DNA of 64,000 nucleotides, from positions 19,285,554-19,349,553 of the forward strand of contig CM039515.1 of the NCBI GenBank assembly GCA_022432975.1. Direction: 5' to 3'. The notes beneath the pieces were generated by a model. The model saw only the letters and a program-made list of their open reading frames with translations. It had not been told where the DNA came from and did no database searches. The position numbers and the translations under genes were made by a program. Shown here one piece after another: positions 10,385-19,841 of this stretch (position 1 is its first letter; every line of letters starts with the position of its first letter). This stretch comes from Begonia masoniana (taxonomy: Eukaryota > Streptophyta > Magnoliopsida > Cucurbitales > Begoniaceae).

Positions 10385-10590
10385 TGCTCTCTGGAAGTTC
10401 TAATTACAGAGAGCATGTTAGGCATTTTATACACGCCAGAGTGAGTGGCTACCGATCGCCGAAATGGGCTAGCGATCGCCTGATTGCTGCGGCGACTGGG
10501 CGCGCGGGTGAGGGGCGACTGATCGCTCCTCCTGTTTGTAGCTTCGGCGATCGATCTCCTGAATTTGGAGATCGATCGCCCTTCCCTTTC
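10385..10590 (+). repeat. Hairpin cassette with GATCGATC palindromes, B LTR
   Basis: The GCTCTCTGG / CAGAGAGC stem opens at about 10,385-10,415. The clearest later stem is GGCGATCGATCTCC (10,546-10,559) with GGAGATCGATCGCC (10,567-10,580), 14-bp perfect arms and a 7-nt loop. It ends about 256 bp before the LTR end, as in A. Confidence 0.72.
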
Positions 10591-10836
10591 TTTGGCAGAG
10601 TTACGTTTCTGCCCTTTACTTTATTTTAATTGTTTTTATTAATTGTTTAATGGTTTATTTAATTTGTTTTAAGTTTTATTTAATTGATTTAGGATTTTGT
10701 TTTAAACGATTTTCTAAACGAACTTCGATTTCAATTTGATTTCCGCTTAAATTCCGCTCAGAGTTTATTTAAAGTATAGGAAAAAAAAAAGAAAAATAAT
10801 GTGAGAAAATAAGGGTACAGTGTTAGGGTCGCTACA

Positions 10837-11571
10837 CTATACTTGTGTCCACTATGCTCGATTATCCAACTTTCACCTCGGTTGTCATTATCCACTATCA
10901 AATTCTTAGGTCTACTAATTCCTTAAACTATTTCTCCAATACCTCAAACGGCGCAAGAACACTTGGACGTAACTTATGAGTCGAAACCTTCCTAAACCTT
11001 TTGACTTATCTCACATGAAACACTAAATACCTAACGGCTAACCTTCTTATTTTAACTCTCCGTTAAACCTAAAAATCTCTACACTTACCCTTTCAACACT
11101 ATCCTCAATCCTAAATCTATCCAACCATCACTTTTACCTTACATCGCATAGTTTCTATTTTCCTTATTCAAAATTTCCCAAATTGCACACCACTAGATCC
11201 TGATGAATTAAACCTCAACTTCCAACCTTCCCTTTTTCCTATTTCATAACCTACCTAATATCAATTCTAATCCTTTCCCTAAGTTTCTCAACACATAAAC
11301 AAATATCTATTTCCACTCAGGGTTTTCTCTAAAGCTCACTTATTAATCTATCCTCTTCTGCTTTCTCTCAAAAAAATCGAATCCTAAGTATTCTCTTCAA
11401 TCCTTTACATCAATTCCTCAAACGGCTTTCTTGTTAGCAAACTTGTTGCAGATAATTTAACACCCTAAATCCAAATCTCCTTACCTTCCTAAGTCCTTGA
11501 GTCTAGTTCAAACATGCTGCATAACTTCTACACGACTTATCCTAACATTTCTACTTTAGCATCTTCTATAA
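10837..11571 (-). other. Non-coding internal region downstream of the G-element gag
   Basis: On the minus strand this stretch follows directly after gag (ends 11,572), where protease and pol would be expected. I see no protease, RT or integrase motif. It is purine-rich on the minus strand, like 7,397-8,306 and 15,615-16,189 on the plus strand. The simplest reading is a gag-only, non-autonomous element; an internal deletion is the alternative. Its left edge is the end of LTR B. Confidence 0.5.
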
Positions 11572-12023
11572 TTAATTAAAATGAAACATACCTACAACTA
11601 CGGTAGGCTGCTCTTCGTTGTCTTCACTATTGAGGGAGAAGATTCTTGGTGATGCTCTTGTGAGTTCTTTGTTCCGTGTCGGGCAGTCTCTGGCAAGATG
11701 GCCCGTCTTGTTGCAATTAAAACACTGACCTTTTCCTTTCTTCGGACAGTTCCTGGAGAGATGTCCTATCTCTTGACACTTGAAGCACCTTCCTTGGTTC
11801 TTCTCTGGGCAGTCCGTAGAAATATGACCTTGCTCATTACAATTAAAACACCGGCCCGAACCTGCCTTGCACACCCCGTCATGGAACTTCTTACACGTTG
11901 GGCATTGAGGGAACTGCAAATACACAGGGGCACGCTTTCCATTTCCTTGACTAACTTCTTCGTCACTCGTCCTTTTAGTGCCCCTCGGTGGTTGTTGCTC
12001 TTCATCACTTTGTTGAGTCGTAA
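11572..12023 (-). pseudogene. G-element gag, C-terminal part with three zinc knuckles
   Basis: This is the nucleocapsid half of a Ty3-gypsy Gag. It carries three CCHC knuckles in tandem: CFNCNEQGHISTDC, CFKCQEIGHLSRNC and CFNCNKTGHLARDC. A, E and most Tekay Gags have one, so G is a different family. The frame then reads EEQPTVVVG, normally the approach to the protease, but ends at once in MFHFN and a stop. It is separated from its N-terminal half by a solo LTR; leaving out that LTR and one copy of its TSD, the frame runs on without a break (232 + 148 codons). Confidence 0.88.
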
Positions 12024-14435
12024 TGTGACAGCCCGAATCCGGATCCCGATCAACAGGATCCGAGAGCCAAGCCATCACTCAGGACAGTTAACGGAAAACG
12101 GTAAACGGTGACTATTTTTTTTTCTGACATTTAGAACATTACACACAGGAAGAAAACCCTTACGGGAACTGAAGGCTGGAAGACGTGAAAACAGGAAACA
12201 GAAGGCAGAAACCTATTGAAATCGGATTGCAGGAATGCATGGCAGAAGGGATTCAAAATACTTAAGATAGAATCAGAAGACATGTAAAATTTTAAACCAC
12301 AGAAATAACAGACTGAAGAAAACAGGGCGACAGATGTAAACTAAACTTTGGACATTTAGAATATCGGGTAAGGAGAAATCTGAAGAGTGCAGGAAGGAAT
12401 GTAAAAAGAATCTGAATAACAGTTATAAATGGCAGCAGAAAACCAGGAATAAAGGCGGAAGACATAGGCAGAAGACTAGCAGAAGAAATCTATCGGATGA
12501 TGTAGTTTTGAAGGTAGAAGCAGAGATGACGTTAGTCGGAAGATACAGGCAGCAGATGATCGGATGAGGTGGTGACATCAGCCGGAAGATGGATGATGTC
12601 AGGCGGAAGATGCAGGCAGTAGATGGAATCAAAGGATGTAAACCGTGGGTGACGTCATCGGAAGAGGGGATGACGTCAGACGAAAGAGGCAGGCAGCAGA
12701 TGGAATCGGAGGATGTAAATAGTGGGTGACGTCATCAGAAGAGGGGATGACGTCAGACGGAAGACGCAGGCAGCAGATGGAATCGGATGAGGTGATGACG
12801 TCAGTCAGAAGATGGTTGACGTCAACCGGAAGATACAGACATTAAACGAAATCGGTAGAAGAAAACCCTATAGCAGAACCACTGTTTGGCGGTAGATGGG
12901 AATAAGACAAAATGTGAACAATATCAATCGGTAGACATACTTTAAATTTTTGACAGGAAGACACACAGACAGAGAGCATAAAAACAGAAGACGTAAACGT
13001 CTCAGATTCTCAAATCACTTCAAAACATGGTTCTCGAGCACAATAGAAGGCATGAAAGTTGTAGACCTTCAATACACGATTCTAAACAAGGTTGTAGAAC
13101 ATACTTTACAATTGACAGATCCAAAGAAACAGACTGCATGGATAGTTCCAAAAGCAGAAATCATCCATGCACAAACTGATAGAAAATATCCCCAAACAAT
13201 TCCAGAACATGAATTCAACTGTCAAATACAGCAGTTTTTAAAACATAGACATCAAAATCTGTGCATTGTTTTAAAATCTGAGGATCAGTACAGAACATAA
13301 CATATATTTGCAGAATTTCCAAAAAAACAGAAGTTTCAAATACATAAACATAACATAGTTTAAAATTTCACTCTCTCAGTCGGGAATTTGTCTGACAGCC
13401 ACAACCAACCCAAGAGCTCGAACCACCAGCCACCTATTCATCAGATTGAGGCGCAAAGTCCTCATTTTCAGGTTTAGTACCTACGTCAAAGAGTTCATCT
13501 ATGAGCCTAAAGCTCAGTAAGAACATAAAAATGCAGTGATGCATATGCTATGCATGCGGTTTTCAGAAATTCAGTGACAGTACAGTACATTACATTTCAG
13601 TGGCAGAGGGGTATAGGTGGGGCTTATAGTGGAACTGGGGAACAATGGGTGCACTATCAGGAACAAACAGTTATACAGTACTGTACAGAAATAGATCTGG
13701 GGGCCAGTCCCCGTCCCACACTTAACCGATACATTTCAGTCAGGTTTTATCTTGTTTAGTTTCAAACAGTGTACAGAAATCGATTTTGCATGAACTTTCA
13801 GTGAAAACGTGTATGCATGAACATTTTTAGTGCCTGAACTTACAATAGCAGACGACAGAAATAACAGAACATACTGTGAAGCAGAACACAGACAACTCAG
13901 AACATAAACTATAACGTTTCTACCCAAAACAACCCGACAGAACAGATAACCTAGTACCTTCGTGATGTAGGGCCTTAGGGGCCAACCTACGGTTATGAAC
14001 TTACTTGTTATCCGCGATGCAGTTAGCTGGAAAGTCTCGAAAATGCACAGATCTTTTTGCTGAAGGGAACAGAAGAAATAGGAGAAAACAAAGTGTTGAT
14101 ACTTTGTCACAATCGCCTGGACAAGAAGAACAGAGAGCAGTGTAAAGAAACAGATGAGAAGTGAGGGTTTCACGTAGGAGGAAGAACATAGCTTCTTCAA
14201 CAAGCTGCCTCGTGTCACTCAACCATTAGTTTCCTCCCACCAACCTTAAATTCTTCCCCATTTACCCTGCCATTGGTTTTTAACCAATTTAGTTTCCACA
14301 AATTGATTTTATGAATCACACATATTCGATTGGAAACATTAGCAATTATTAAAAACACACATTGCATAAATATTCCCATTAATCTCGTTGAATAATTTAA
14401 GGAATATTTACATGGAAAAAATGCCGGGTGTTACA
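12024..14435 (-). repeat. Solo LTR, family F, inserted in G gag
   Basis: It runs from TGTGACAGCCCG to CCGGGTGTTACA on the plus strand, 2,412 bp, so in its own sense it starts TGTAACACCCGGC on the minus strand. A perfect 5-bp TSD, CGTAA, flanks it (12,019-12,023 and 14,436-14,440). No internal region is present, so it is a solo LTR left by LTR-LTR recombination. It contains a TGACGTCA array (12,500-12,840) and F-type leader motifs; its second donor is mutated (CAAGTAAG instead of CAGGTAAG, near 14,003). Confidence 0.93.
12500..12840 (-). repeat. TGACGTCA-bearing tandem array in solo LTR F (copy 1)
   Basis: Repeats of about 65-70 bp are built from GATGACGTCAG and AGGCAGCAGATGGAATCGGA blocks. 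Several copies have the palindrome TGACGTCA intact; others are decayed (GACGTTAG, GATGTCAG). TGACGTCA is the core recognised by plant bZIP factors of the TGA/CRE type (established knowledge); function here is inferred. Confidence 0.78.
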
Positions 14436-15131
14436 CGTAAATTCTCTGAAGGGCTTCTTCGACATTTCTCTTTGTCGTTGTAGCTTCATCTCAATATCAT
14501 CCAGCTCTAAGGCCTTGGCCACAACCAAATGGTACGGCACGTCGTCGATGCCCGCAGTCTTTACTCCATTTAGAATCTCTAACTTTAGACCTTCCACAAA
14601 CTGAAAAACTTTGTCCTCATCGTTGCCAACCAAAGAACCTGCATAGCGAGATAAAGACTCAAACCTTTGTACATACTCAGCCACTGTTCCCGTTTGCCGT
14701 AGTTTGGAAAACTCTGCTCTCTTGTTGGCTCGGTGAGTGCGACTAAAATACTTGTTGTAGAATGTCGTCTTGAACTGTTCCCACGTCATAACCTTCGTAT
14801 CCGTAGCGGCCATTATTGTATCCCACCAGAAAATGGCATCCTTATCCAAGTTAAATACCGCACACGTTACCTTGTCGGTTTCCTCTACCTTAGCATATGC
14901 AAACATGCTCTCGATCTTGCTGATCCACTCCTCGGCGCAAATGGGATCTGGAGATTGTCCATCAAAGGTCGGAGGCCTAAGCCGCCTAAATCTCTCACCA
15001 CTTAGGTCTTGGGAAGCGTTGCCTTTTCCATTCCGATTTAACCAAACCCCTATCTGATCTGACTGTTGGCGTAATATGTCCATAAACTGGGTATTGGGAG
15101 TCTCCTCGGGTTGTCTAGGTACTCTCGGCAT
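14436..15131 (-). pseudogene. G-element gag, N-terminal part
   Basis: It starts at ATG 15,131, 135 bases inside the primer site, which fits a gag start. The capsid-like domain is clear: RLRPPTFDGQ near residue 50, the AIFWWDTI motif near 108, FYNKYFSRTHR near 130, and KLRQTGTVAEYVQRFESLSRY near 150. All 232 codons up to the TSD of solo LTR F are open, then the frame enters the LTR. The family is related to, but distinct from, the A/E Gag. Confidence 0.9.
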
Positions 15132-15265
15132 TTTCTAGTCCACTACAATCATAAACATGGGTTAGTATCTAAAACATACAAAATTCTAAACACTTACAGT
15201 TGGTGAAGCACTTCCATGTGGCAGGTGGCATTGTTAGGTAATCAACTGAACGATTGCGAACACGT

Positions 15266-15278
15266 GGCTTTGATACCA
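15266..15278 (-). other. Primer-binding site of element G
   Basis: On the minus strand it reads TGGTATCAAAGCC, a Met-tRNA-type primer site with A where most plant elements have G at position 9. It lies four bases inside the LTR end at 15,283, which confirms that gag at 15,131 belongs to this element and that its 5' LTR lies to the right. Confidence 0.8.
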
Positions 15279-15282
15279 TAAC

Positions 15283-15614
15283 TGTAACGACCCCGACCCT
15301 CTCTAAGGCCGTCACAGGACTTGACTTTACATTGACTTAACCTTGACCTAAGCCCTTGTATTTTCACGTAAAATTTTTCATTTTTACTTAACACTTTAAA
15401 AGAAAACAAACTTAGACAATTGACCCACCTCTATTGACCTTTAGGGTCTAACTTTTACTTAGACATTTTGAGCATAAATTAATTTGACTTTTAAAACATT
15501 TAAAACGAGGCTAAAACTATTTTTCGATAAAGTGTCGGCTCGGTTTTTGGGTCTTTAAAGTCCTTTAAAATACGTGGGAGTTGCTCGTAAAATATGTTTA
15601 AAAAGTATCGTAAA
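15283..15614 (-). repeat. Truncated 5' LTR of element G
   Basis: TGTAACGACCCCGACCC (plus strand) is the reversed LTR end GGGTCGTTACA. The 332 bases are a near-perfect inverted copy of 16,616-16,948. Homology stops abruptly after ATCGTAAA (15,614), where unrelated sequence begins. The outer part of the LTR is therefore missing. Confidence 0.88.
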
Positions 15615-16189
15615 TGGGGTAGGTTTAAGTATTGAGGGCCTTAAGTACTAGGGTTGTATTAGAGTGACTAACAGAACGTCACGATTGCCCAAGGTACGTA
15701 GGTGTAAAAGATGAGGGTGAGGACTAATAAATGAGATGGTAGTGAAGAGAATAATTTGAAGTGGGGGATTTAGGGTGAGGGAACCACGTATTAGGTTATT
15801 AGTGCTACGTAATCGAGGAATTTTCAGGGCTTAATGTAGTTAAGTACGTGTTTGATAGACGTGGAATTAAGGTAGTGGGTAACTAAATGAACTTAACTTG
15901 AGGAAAACTAGGATAAGAATTAAGTTGAAGAGGGTTTGAGAGTTTAAGTGATGATGGATTAAGTTGAAGTCATTGGACTTATGAGCACTTGAGCGATTAA
16001 GTGCATAGTTAGAAGGATTTAAAACTTTGGAGATGTAAGAATTGTCATTTCTCGATAGATGATTTAAGGCCTTAGTGAAATCGAGATTAGCTTTGCGAGC
16101 ATAATTACGTAGGTGATGTGAAGGCGGGTAATCGAGGGATTAACAAAACAACAATTTTGAGGACAAAATTTAATTTAAGGAGGGAAGGA
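15615..16189 (+). other. Non-coding 3' internal tail of a second G-family copy (plus strand)
   Basis: This 575-base purine-rich stretch has no recognisable coding sequence. It ends with TTTTGAGGACAAAATTTAA and the polypurine tract AAGGAGGGAAGGA (16,177-16,189), directly before an LTR. It resembles in composition the tails at 7,397-8,306 and (minus) 10,837-11,571. Confidence 0.7.
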
Positions 16190-16948
16190 TGTAACATCTG
16201 GGTTTTCGGATTTTCAGATTTTTTGATTTCTAGGGTTATTTTTATAAATACGTAATTTAATCCCGTTTTGCAAGAGGGAGGTTTCATTAGAGCCCTAGGA
16301 ATTTATGAGAATTTTTAGAGGAATAAGTGAAATTTTAGAAATCCAAATTGAAAGAGTAATGCTAGAGTTCCCGTTTTAGCCTTTTAGTATTTCGAAGAAA
16401 CCAAATCGATAGACGAAATAACGAGTTAAGCAAAGGGCAAAATAGTAATTTGCATGTTGATTTTTAATAAAAAGAAAAATATTCCCCCCTCCCTCACTTA
16501 TCCTTCTCCACGCCAGAGAGCATTCCCCCCCCCCCCCGTTTTGCGATTTCTCCCTCCCGAGACCCAAAATGATTTTTTAAAAATTGACTTTCCAAAACAC
16601 GTTTCAACCCGATTTTTTACGATACTTTTTAAACATATTTTACGAGCGACCCCCACGTATTTTAAAGGACTTTAAGGACCCAAAAACCGAGCCGACACTT
16701 TATCGAAAAATAGTTTTAGCCTCGTTTTAAATGTGTTAAAAGTCAAATTAATTTACGCTCAAAATGTCTAAGTAAAAGTTAGACCCTAAAGGTCGATAGA
16801 GGTGGGTTAATTGTCTAAGTCTGTTTTCTTTTAAAGTGTTAAGTAAAAATGAAAAAACTTTACGTGAAAATATGAGGGCTTAGGTCAAGGTTAAGTCAAT
16901 GTAAAGTCAAGTCCTGTGACGGCCTTGAAGAGGGTCAGGGTCGTTACA
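16190..16948 (+). repeat. 3' LTR of the second G-family copy
   Basis: It runs from TGTAACATCTGGG to GGGTCGTTACA, 759 bp, about a third the length of the A/B/E LTRs. It keeps the AAATAGTAATTTGCA block and a pyrimidine-rich leader (about 16,480-16,560, with a run of 11 C at about 16,527-16,537), but nothing like the second intron, arrays or hairpin cassette. Its last 333 bases form an inverted pair with 15,283-15,614. Confidence 0.85.
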
Positions 16949-17460
16949 CTAAGAGTACTTATTTATTATTAGTTATTCAAATTATAATTATTTAATTGTT
17001 TCAGTATATTTAAATGGTTAAATCTAAAAAAAAGCTCAAAGTATCGATTTGGTTTCACAAATGGCTCAAAGTATTAATTTATCTTCTCATGATGTGGGAA
17101 ACATGTGGTAAAAATTTAAAGTAAATTGAATATCGTTTAGTATTTTTTTTAATTAATCTCAGTTCCTTATTCACTTTATAAATTAATTTTTAAAAAATAT
17201 CAAACGATATTCAATTTACTTTAAATTTTTACCACATATTTTTCACGTCATGAGAAGATAATATAAAAATTTCGTGATTTTCTAACACTTGTACGATTTA
17301 TTATAATTGTTTTATAAAATAATTAAATTAAATTATAATAAACCGTACAAGTGGTAGAAAATCACGAACATTTTATTATCTTCCCATGATGTGGGAAACT
17401 TGTGTTCAAAATTTCAAGTAAATTGAATATCGTTTGATATTTTTTAAAAATTAATCTTAG
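16949..17460. repeat. AT-rich stack of nested inverted repeats (MITE- or foldback-like)
   Basis: From about 17,083 a block (ATCTTCTCATGATGTGGGAAA ... AAGTAAATTGAATATCGTTT, two motifs of the block) is repeated inverted at about 17,194-17,260 and again direct at about 17,378-17,450. Between them TCGTGATTTTCTA...CTTGTACG (17,272-17,294) pairs with CGTACAAG...TAGAAAATCACGA (17,343-17,368). The stretch can fold into nested hairpins. This is typical of small non-autonomous DNA transposons inserted into each other. The first 120 bases are AT-rich and unassigned. Confidence 0.65.
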
Positions 17461-17838
17461 TGCCAAGTAGGCACAAGTAGAACAGGAATGGTCGACCCCC
17501 CGGTCGTTTTTTCCACATTTTTGATAGTTTGACCCTTTTTTTGTTCAATTTCATACTTTGAGCCCTTTTTGAAACGAAGTTAATATTTTGAGACTTTTTT
17601 TTTAGATTTAACCCTTATTTAAATGCAAACTTTTTTTAAGAAAATGGACATAGTTTCATTTGTTTTATAACTCCTCCATAGCTATTTTAACACAGTTCCT
17701 ACAAAATCAAATTACAAATATATAGTCAACCACCAGATTGCAGTACAAATACTATACATCAAGACATAAAATTAAAGTACATAAAATTTACAAACGACAA
17801 GTAAAATCCATCAAATGAAATGCAACATATCAACTATA
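17461..17838. other. Unassigned sequence
   Basis: A T-rich plus-strand stretch with TTTGACCC and TTGAGCCC motifs, then AT-rich sequence. I see no ORF, LTR boundary or repeat I can support. It may be the 3' flank of the minus-strand coding remnant that follows. Confidence 0.4.
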
Positions 17839-18000
17839 CTACGCAGGAGGGACATTGTTGTCATCAGTGTCTTCGCCCTCTAATCGCCAACACTCGAAGG
17901 AGTCTGCGAGTCGTGTCTGCACCAAATTGATCTCATTCCAGCTCTGCTCCCACCTCTGCTCCATCCTGTCAAGCCTCTGCTCCCACGAACTAGCCTCTAA
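17839..18000 (-). pseudogene. Unrecognised coding remnant, C-terminal end
   Basis: On the minus strand about 53 codons are open and end in TAG (17,839-17,841). The peptide is Trp-, Gln- and Glu-rich (WEQRLDRMEQRWEQSWNEIN) with an acidic tail (LEGEDTDDNNVPPA). To the right it runs into a GGC/GGT-rich simple repeat (Thr-Ala codons). It looks like the end of a transposon protein, but I cannot assign a family. It faces the MULE relic on the other strand. Confidence 0.4.
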
Positions 18001-18119
18001 GGGGTACAATGGCAGTGCGGTGGCGGTGGCAGTGGCAGTGGCGGTGGCGGTCCTCAGTGGTGGTTGCGTCCTCCATCAAAACATCTCGAGATGTGAAGGC
18101 TCCGAGATCCCCCATGATG

Positions 18120-18673
18120 ATCCAAGACCCGTCGACTTCGAATAAGCCCATCCGAGTCAAGCCGATCCTGACCATGTTTGAGATGATCTAAAAGATCATG
18201 ATTACTCGCATTGTGAAGAAATTTGAGAAGATAGCCCAAACAACAGGGCTCTTGTGTCTCAAGATAAAGAAAAACCTTTAGAATCTAGATGTTCCAGTTC
18301 GAAATTGGAGTCATGACCGTGGAGGAGGTGGACAATTTGAGGTCAGCAACGACAACGAACAATACGTGATCAACATGATTACGGGTGTGTGCAACTGCAA
18401 TAGGTGAGAGCTTATTGGAATCTCGTGTGTCAACTCCATTCCACGCATGCATTGGATGAGAGTGGCACCAAAAAATTACGTGCATCAATGCTATCATTGG
18501 ACAACTTACTTGCAGATGTACTCACAATTTATTCAACCCGTGAGCAGTCCCCAAATGTGGCCGCAAATACCAGATCGATAGGAACTGAACCCACCTAGAA
18601 CATATTGCCAACCTGGTAGGCCGGAGAAGACGAGAGTGCGAGATGTCGATGAGTCGTCAAATTCGACAATGAG
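18120..18673 (+). pseudogene. MULE (Mutator-like) transposase relic, C-terminal region
   Basis: One frame reads through about 185 codons with four stops (TAA 18,189, TAG 18,279, TGA 18,405, TAG 18,579) and no frameshift. It shows the NKPIRVKPILTMFEMI block seen before the SWIM finger in plant MULE transposases. The SWIM zinc finger follows: Cys 18,390, Cys 18,396 (VCNCNR) and Cys 18,426, with Asn in place of the final His (18,432). The tail has CYHWTTYLQMYSQFI and PGRPEKTRVRD, typical of MuDR-like proteins. An F-family LTR begins directly after, so the host copy was cut by that insertion. Confidence 0.8.
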
Positions 18674-19841
18674 TGTAACACCCGACATTTTCACCATGTA
18701 ATTATTCCTTGAACAATTAAATGGGATATACATATATTGGCCATTAATGAAGTGCGTATTTCATTGGAGTTTTGTGATACCCCAAGGTGGATGTCTAGAG
18801 AAAACAGATCGGTGAATTTAACTAATAATTTAATTAGAAAACCAAACTAAAAATCAACCAAAACAGAACACCTTGGTTAAAAACCAATGGGAGGGCAAAT
18901 TAGGTAAACCAATTAAGGTTGGTGGGAGGAAGCCAATGGTTGAGTGACACTTGGCAACTTGTTGAAGAAGCCATGTTCTTTTCTCTTCCCTCCTACGTGA
19001 AACCCTCATTTCTCATCTGCTTCTTTCCACTGCTCTCTGTTTTCTCTCCTCCAGGCGACTGCAACCTTTCCAAAAGACTTCCATTCTTCGTTTTCTGCAG
19101 TGAAGGTAATCATCTGCTAAAGTTAACGAGTTTGGATAAGTTAAAATGTGAGTTTTGTGGAAGTTTAAGGTTACAATATTTTGAGAAAACTCACTGTTTT
19201 TGGATGAAAACACGTTAGTTTGTTTTCTAAAGGTTAAATGGAGTTTGCTGCATTTTCTACTAAGTTATTAGTTAGCATTTGCAGCTTGTTAATTTCCCTT
19301 TTCGTGCACGTCATAGGTTCGTGCATCACCGAGACGTTCAAGACTTTCAACTCTGCAGCAAACAGGTAAGTTCATACCCGTAGGTTGGCCCTTAAGGCCC
19401 TACATCGCGGAGACTCTAGGAGTTTACTACTATCGGGAGGTTTCAGGTAGATAAGTTGAAGTTATATTCCGAGTAACCTGTTCTTCCTTTAGGTTCTGTT
19501 GTGTTGTTTCTGTTGTCTGCTGTTTTAATTGTAAGCACGGTGAATGTCCATGCATACACGATTTTCCCAAAAGTTCATGTAAAACTGTTTTCTGTACACG
19601 GTTTGAAGCTAAGCAAGATAAAATTTGACTGAAATGTATTAGTTAAGTGCGGGACGGGGACTGGCCTACTGTTCTGTTTCTGTATACCGGTTTGTGCCTG
19701 TCGTGCACTTGCCAGTTCCCCTATAAGCCCCACTTATACCCCTCTGCCCCTGAAATGTAATGTACTGTTCTGTCACCGTATTCTGAAAGTTCATGCATAG
19801 CATATGCATCACTGCATTTATATATGTTCTTACTGAGTTTT
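18674..19841 (+). repeat. LTR family F (copy 2), first part; outer shell of the nest
   Basis: It starts TGTAACACCCGACATTT and is F-family throughout, with leader, candidate internal exon (19,317-19,365, 49 nt), GTAAGTTC donor and GGCCCTTAAGGCCCTACA block (19,387-19,404). It is interrupted at 19,842 by solo LTR T, resumes at 25,329, is interrupted again at 26,088 by element H, and resumes at 62,013. Confidence 0.88.

Larger units (their letters stand above)
8307..10836 (+). repeat. LTR of retroelement B (Tekay-related family)
   Basis: It runs from TGTAACACCCAGC to GGGTCGCTACA, 2,530 bp. The first 150 bases align clearly to the A LTR (shared TCCGTTTTACGAAAA and AAAGCGT blocks), so it is a diverged sister family. 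Candidate leader exons are at <8,733-8,901, 9,272-9,316 and 9,872-9,927. An AT-rich array (about 9,580-9,790) and a hairpin cassette (10,385-10,590) follow. It is preceded by a polypurine tract, which marks it as a 3' LTR. Confidence 0.85.

Noticed and set aside
16454..16675. Gene in the pyrimidine-rich leader of the G LTR
   Set aside because: Open only because of C/T-rich sequence including a C run; no start codon context or homology.
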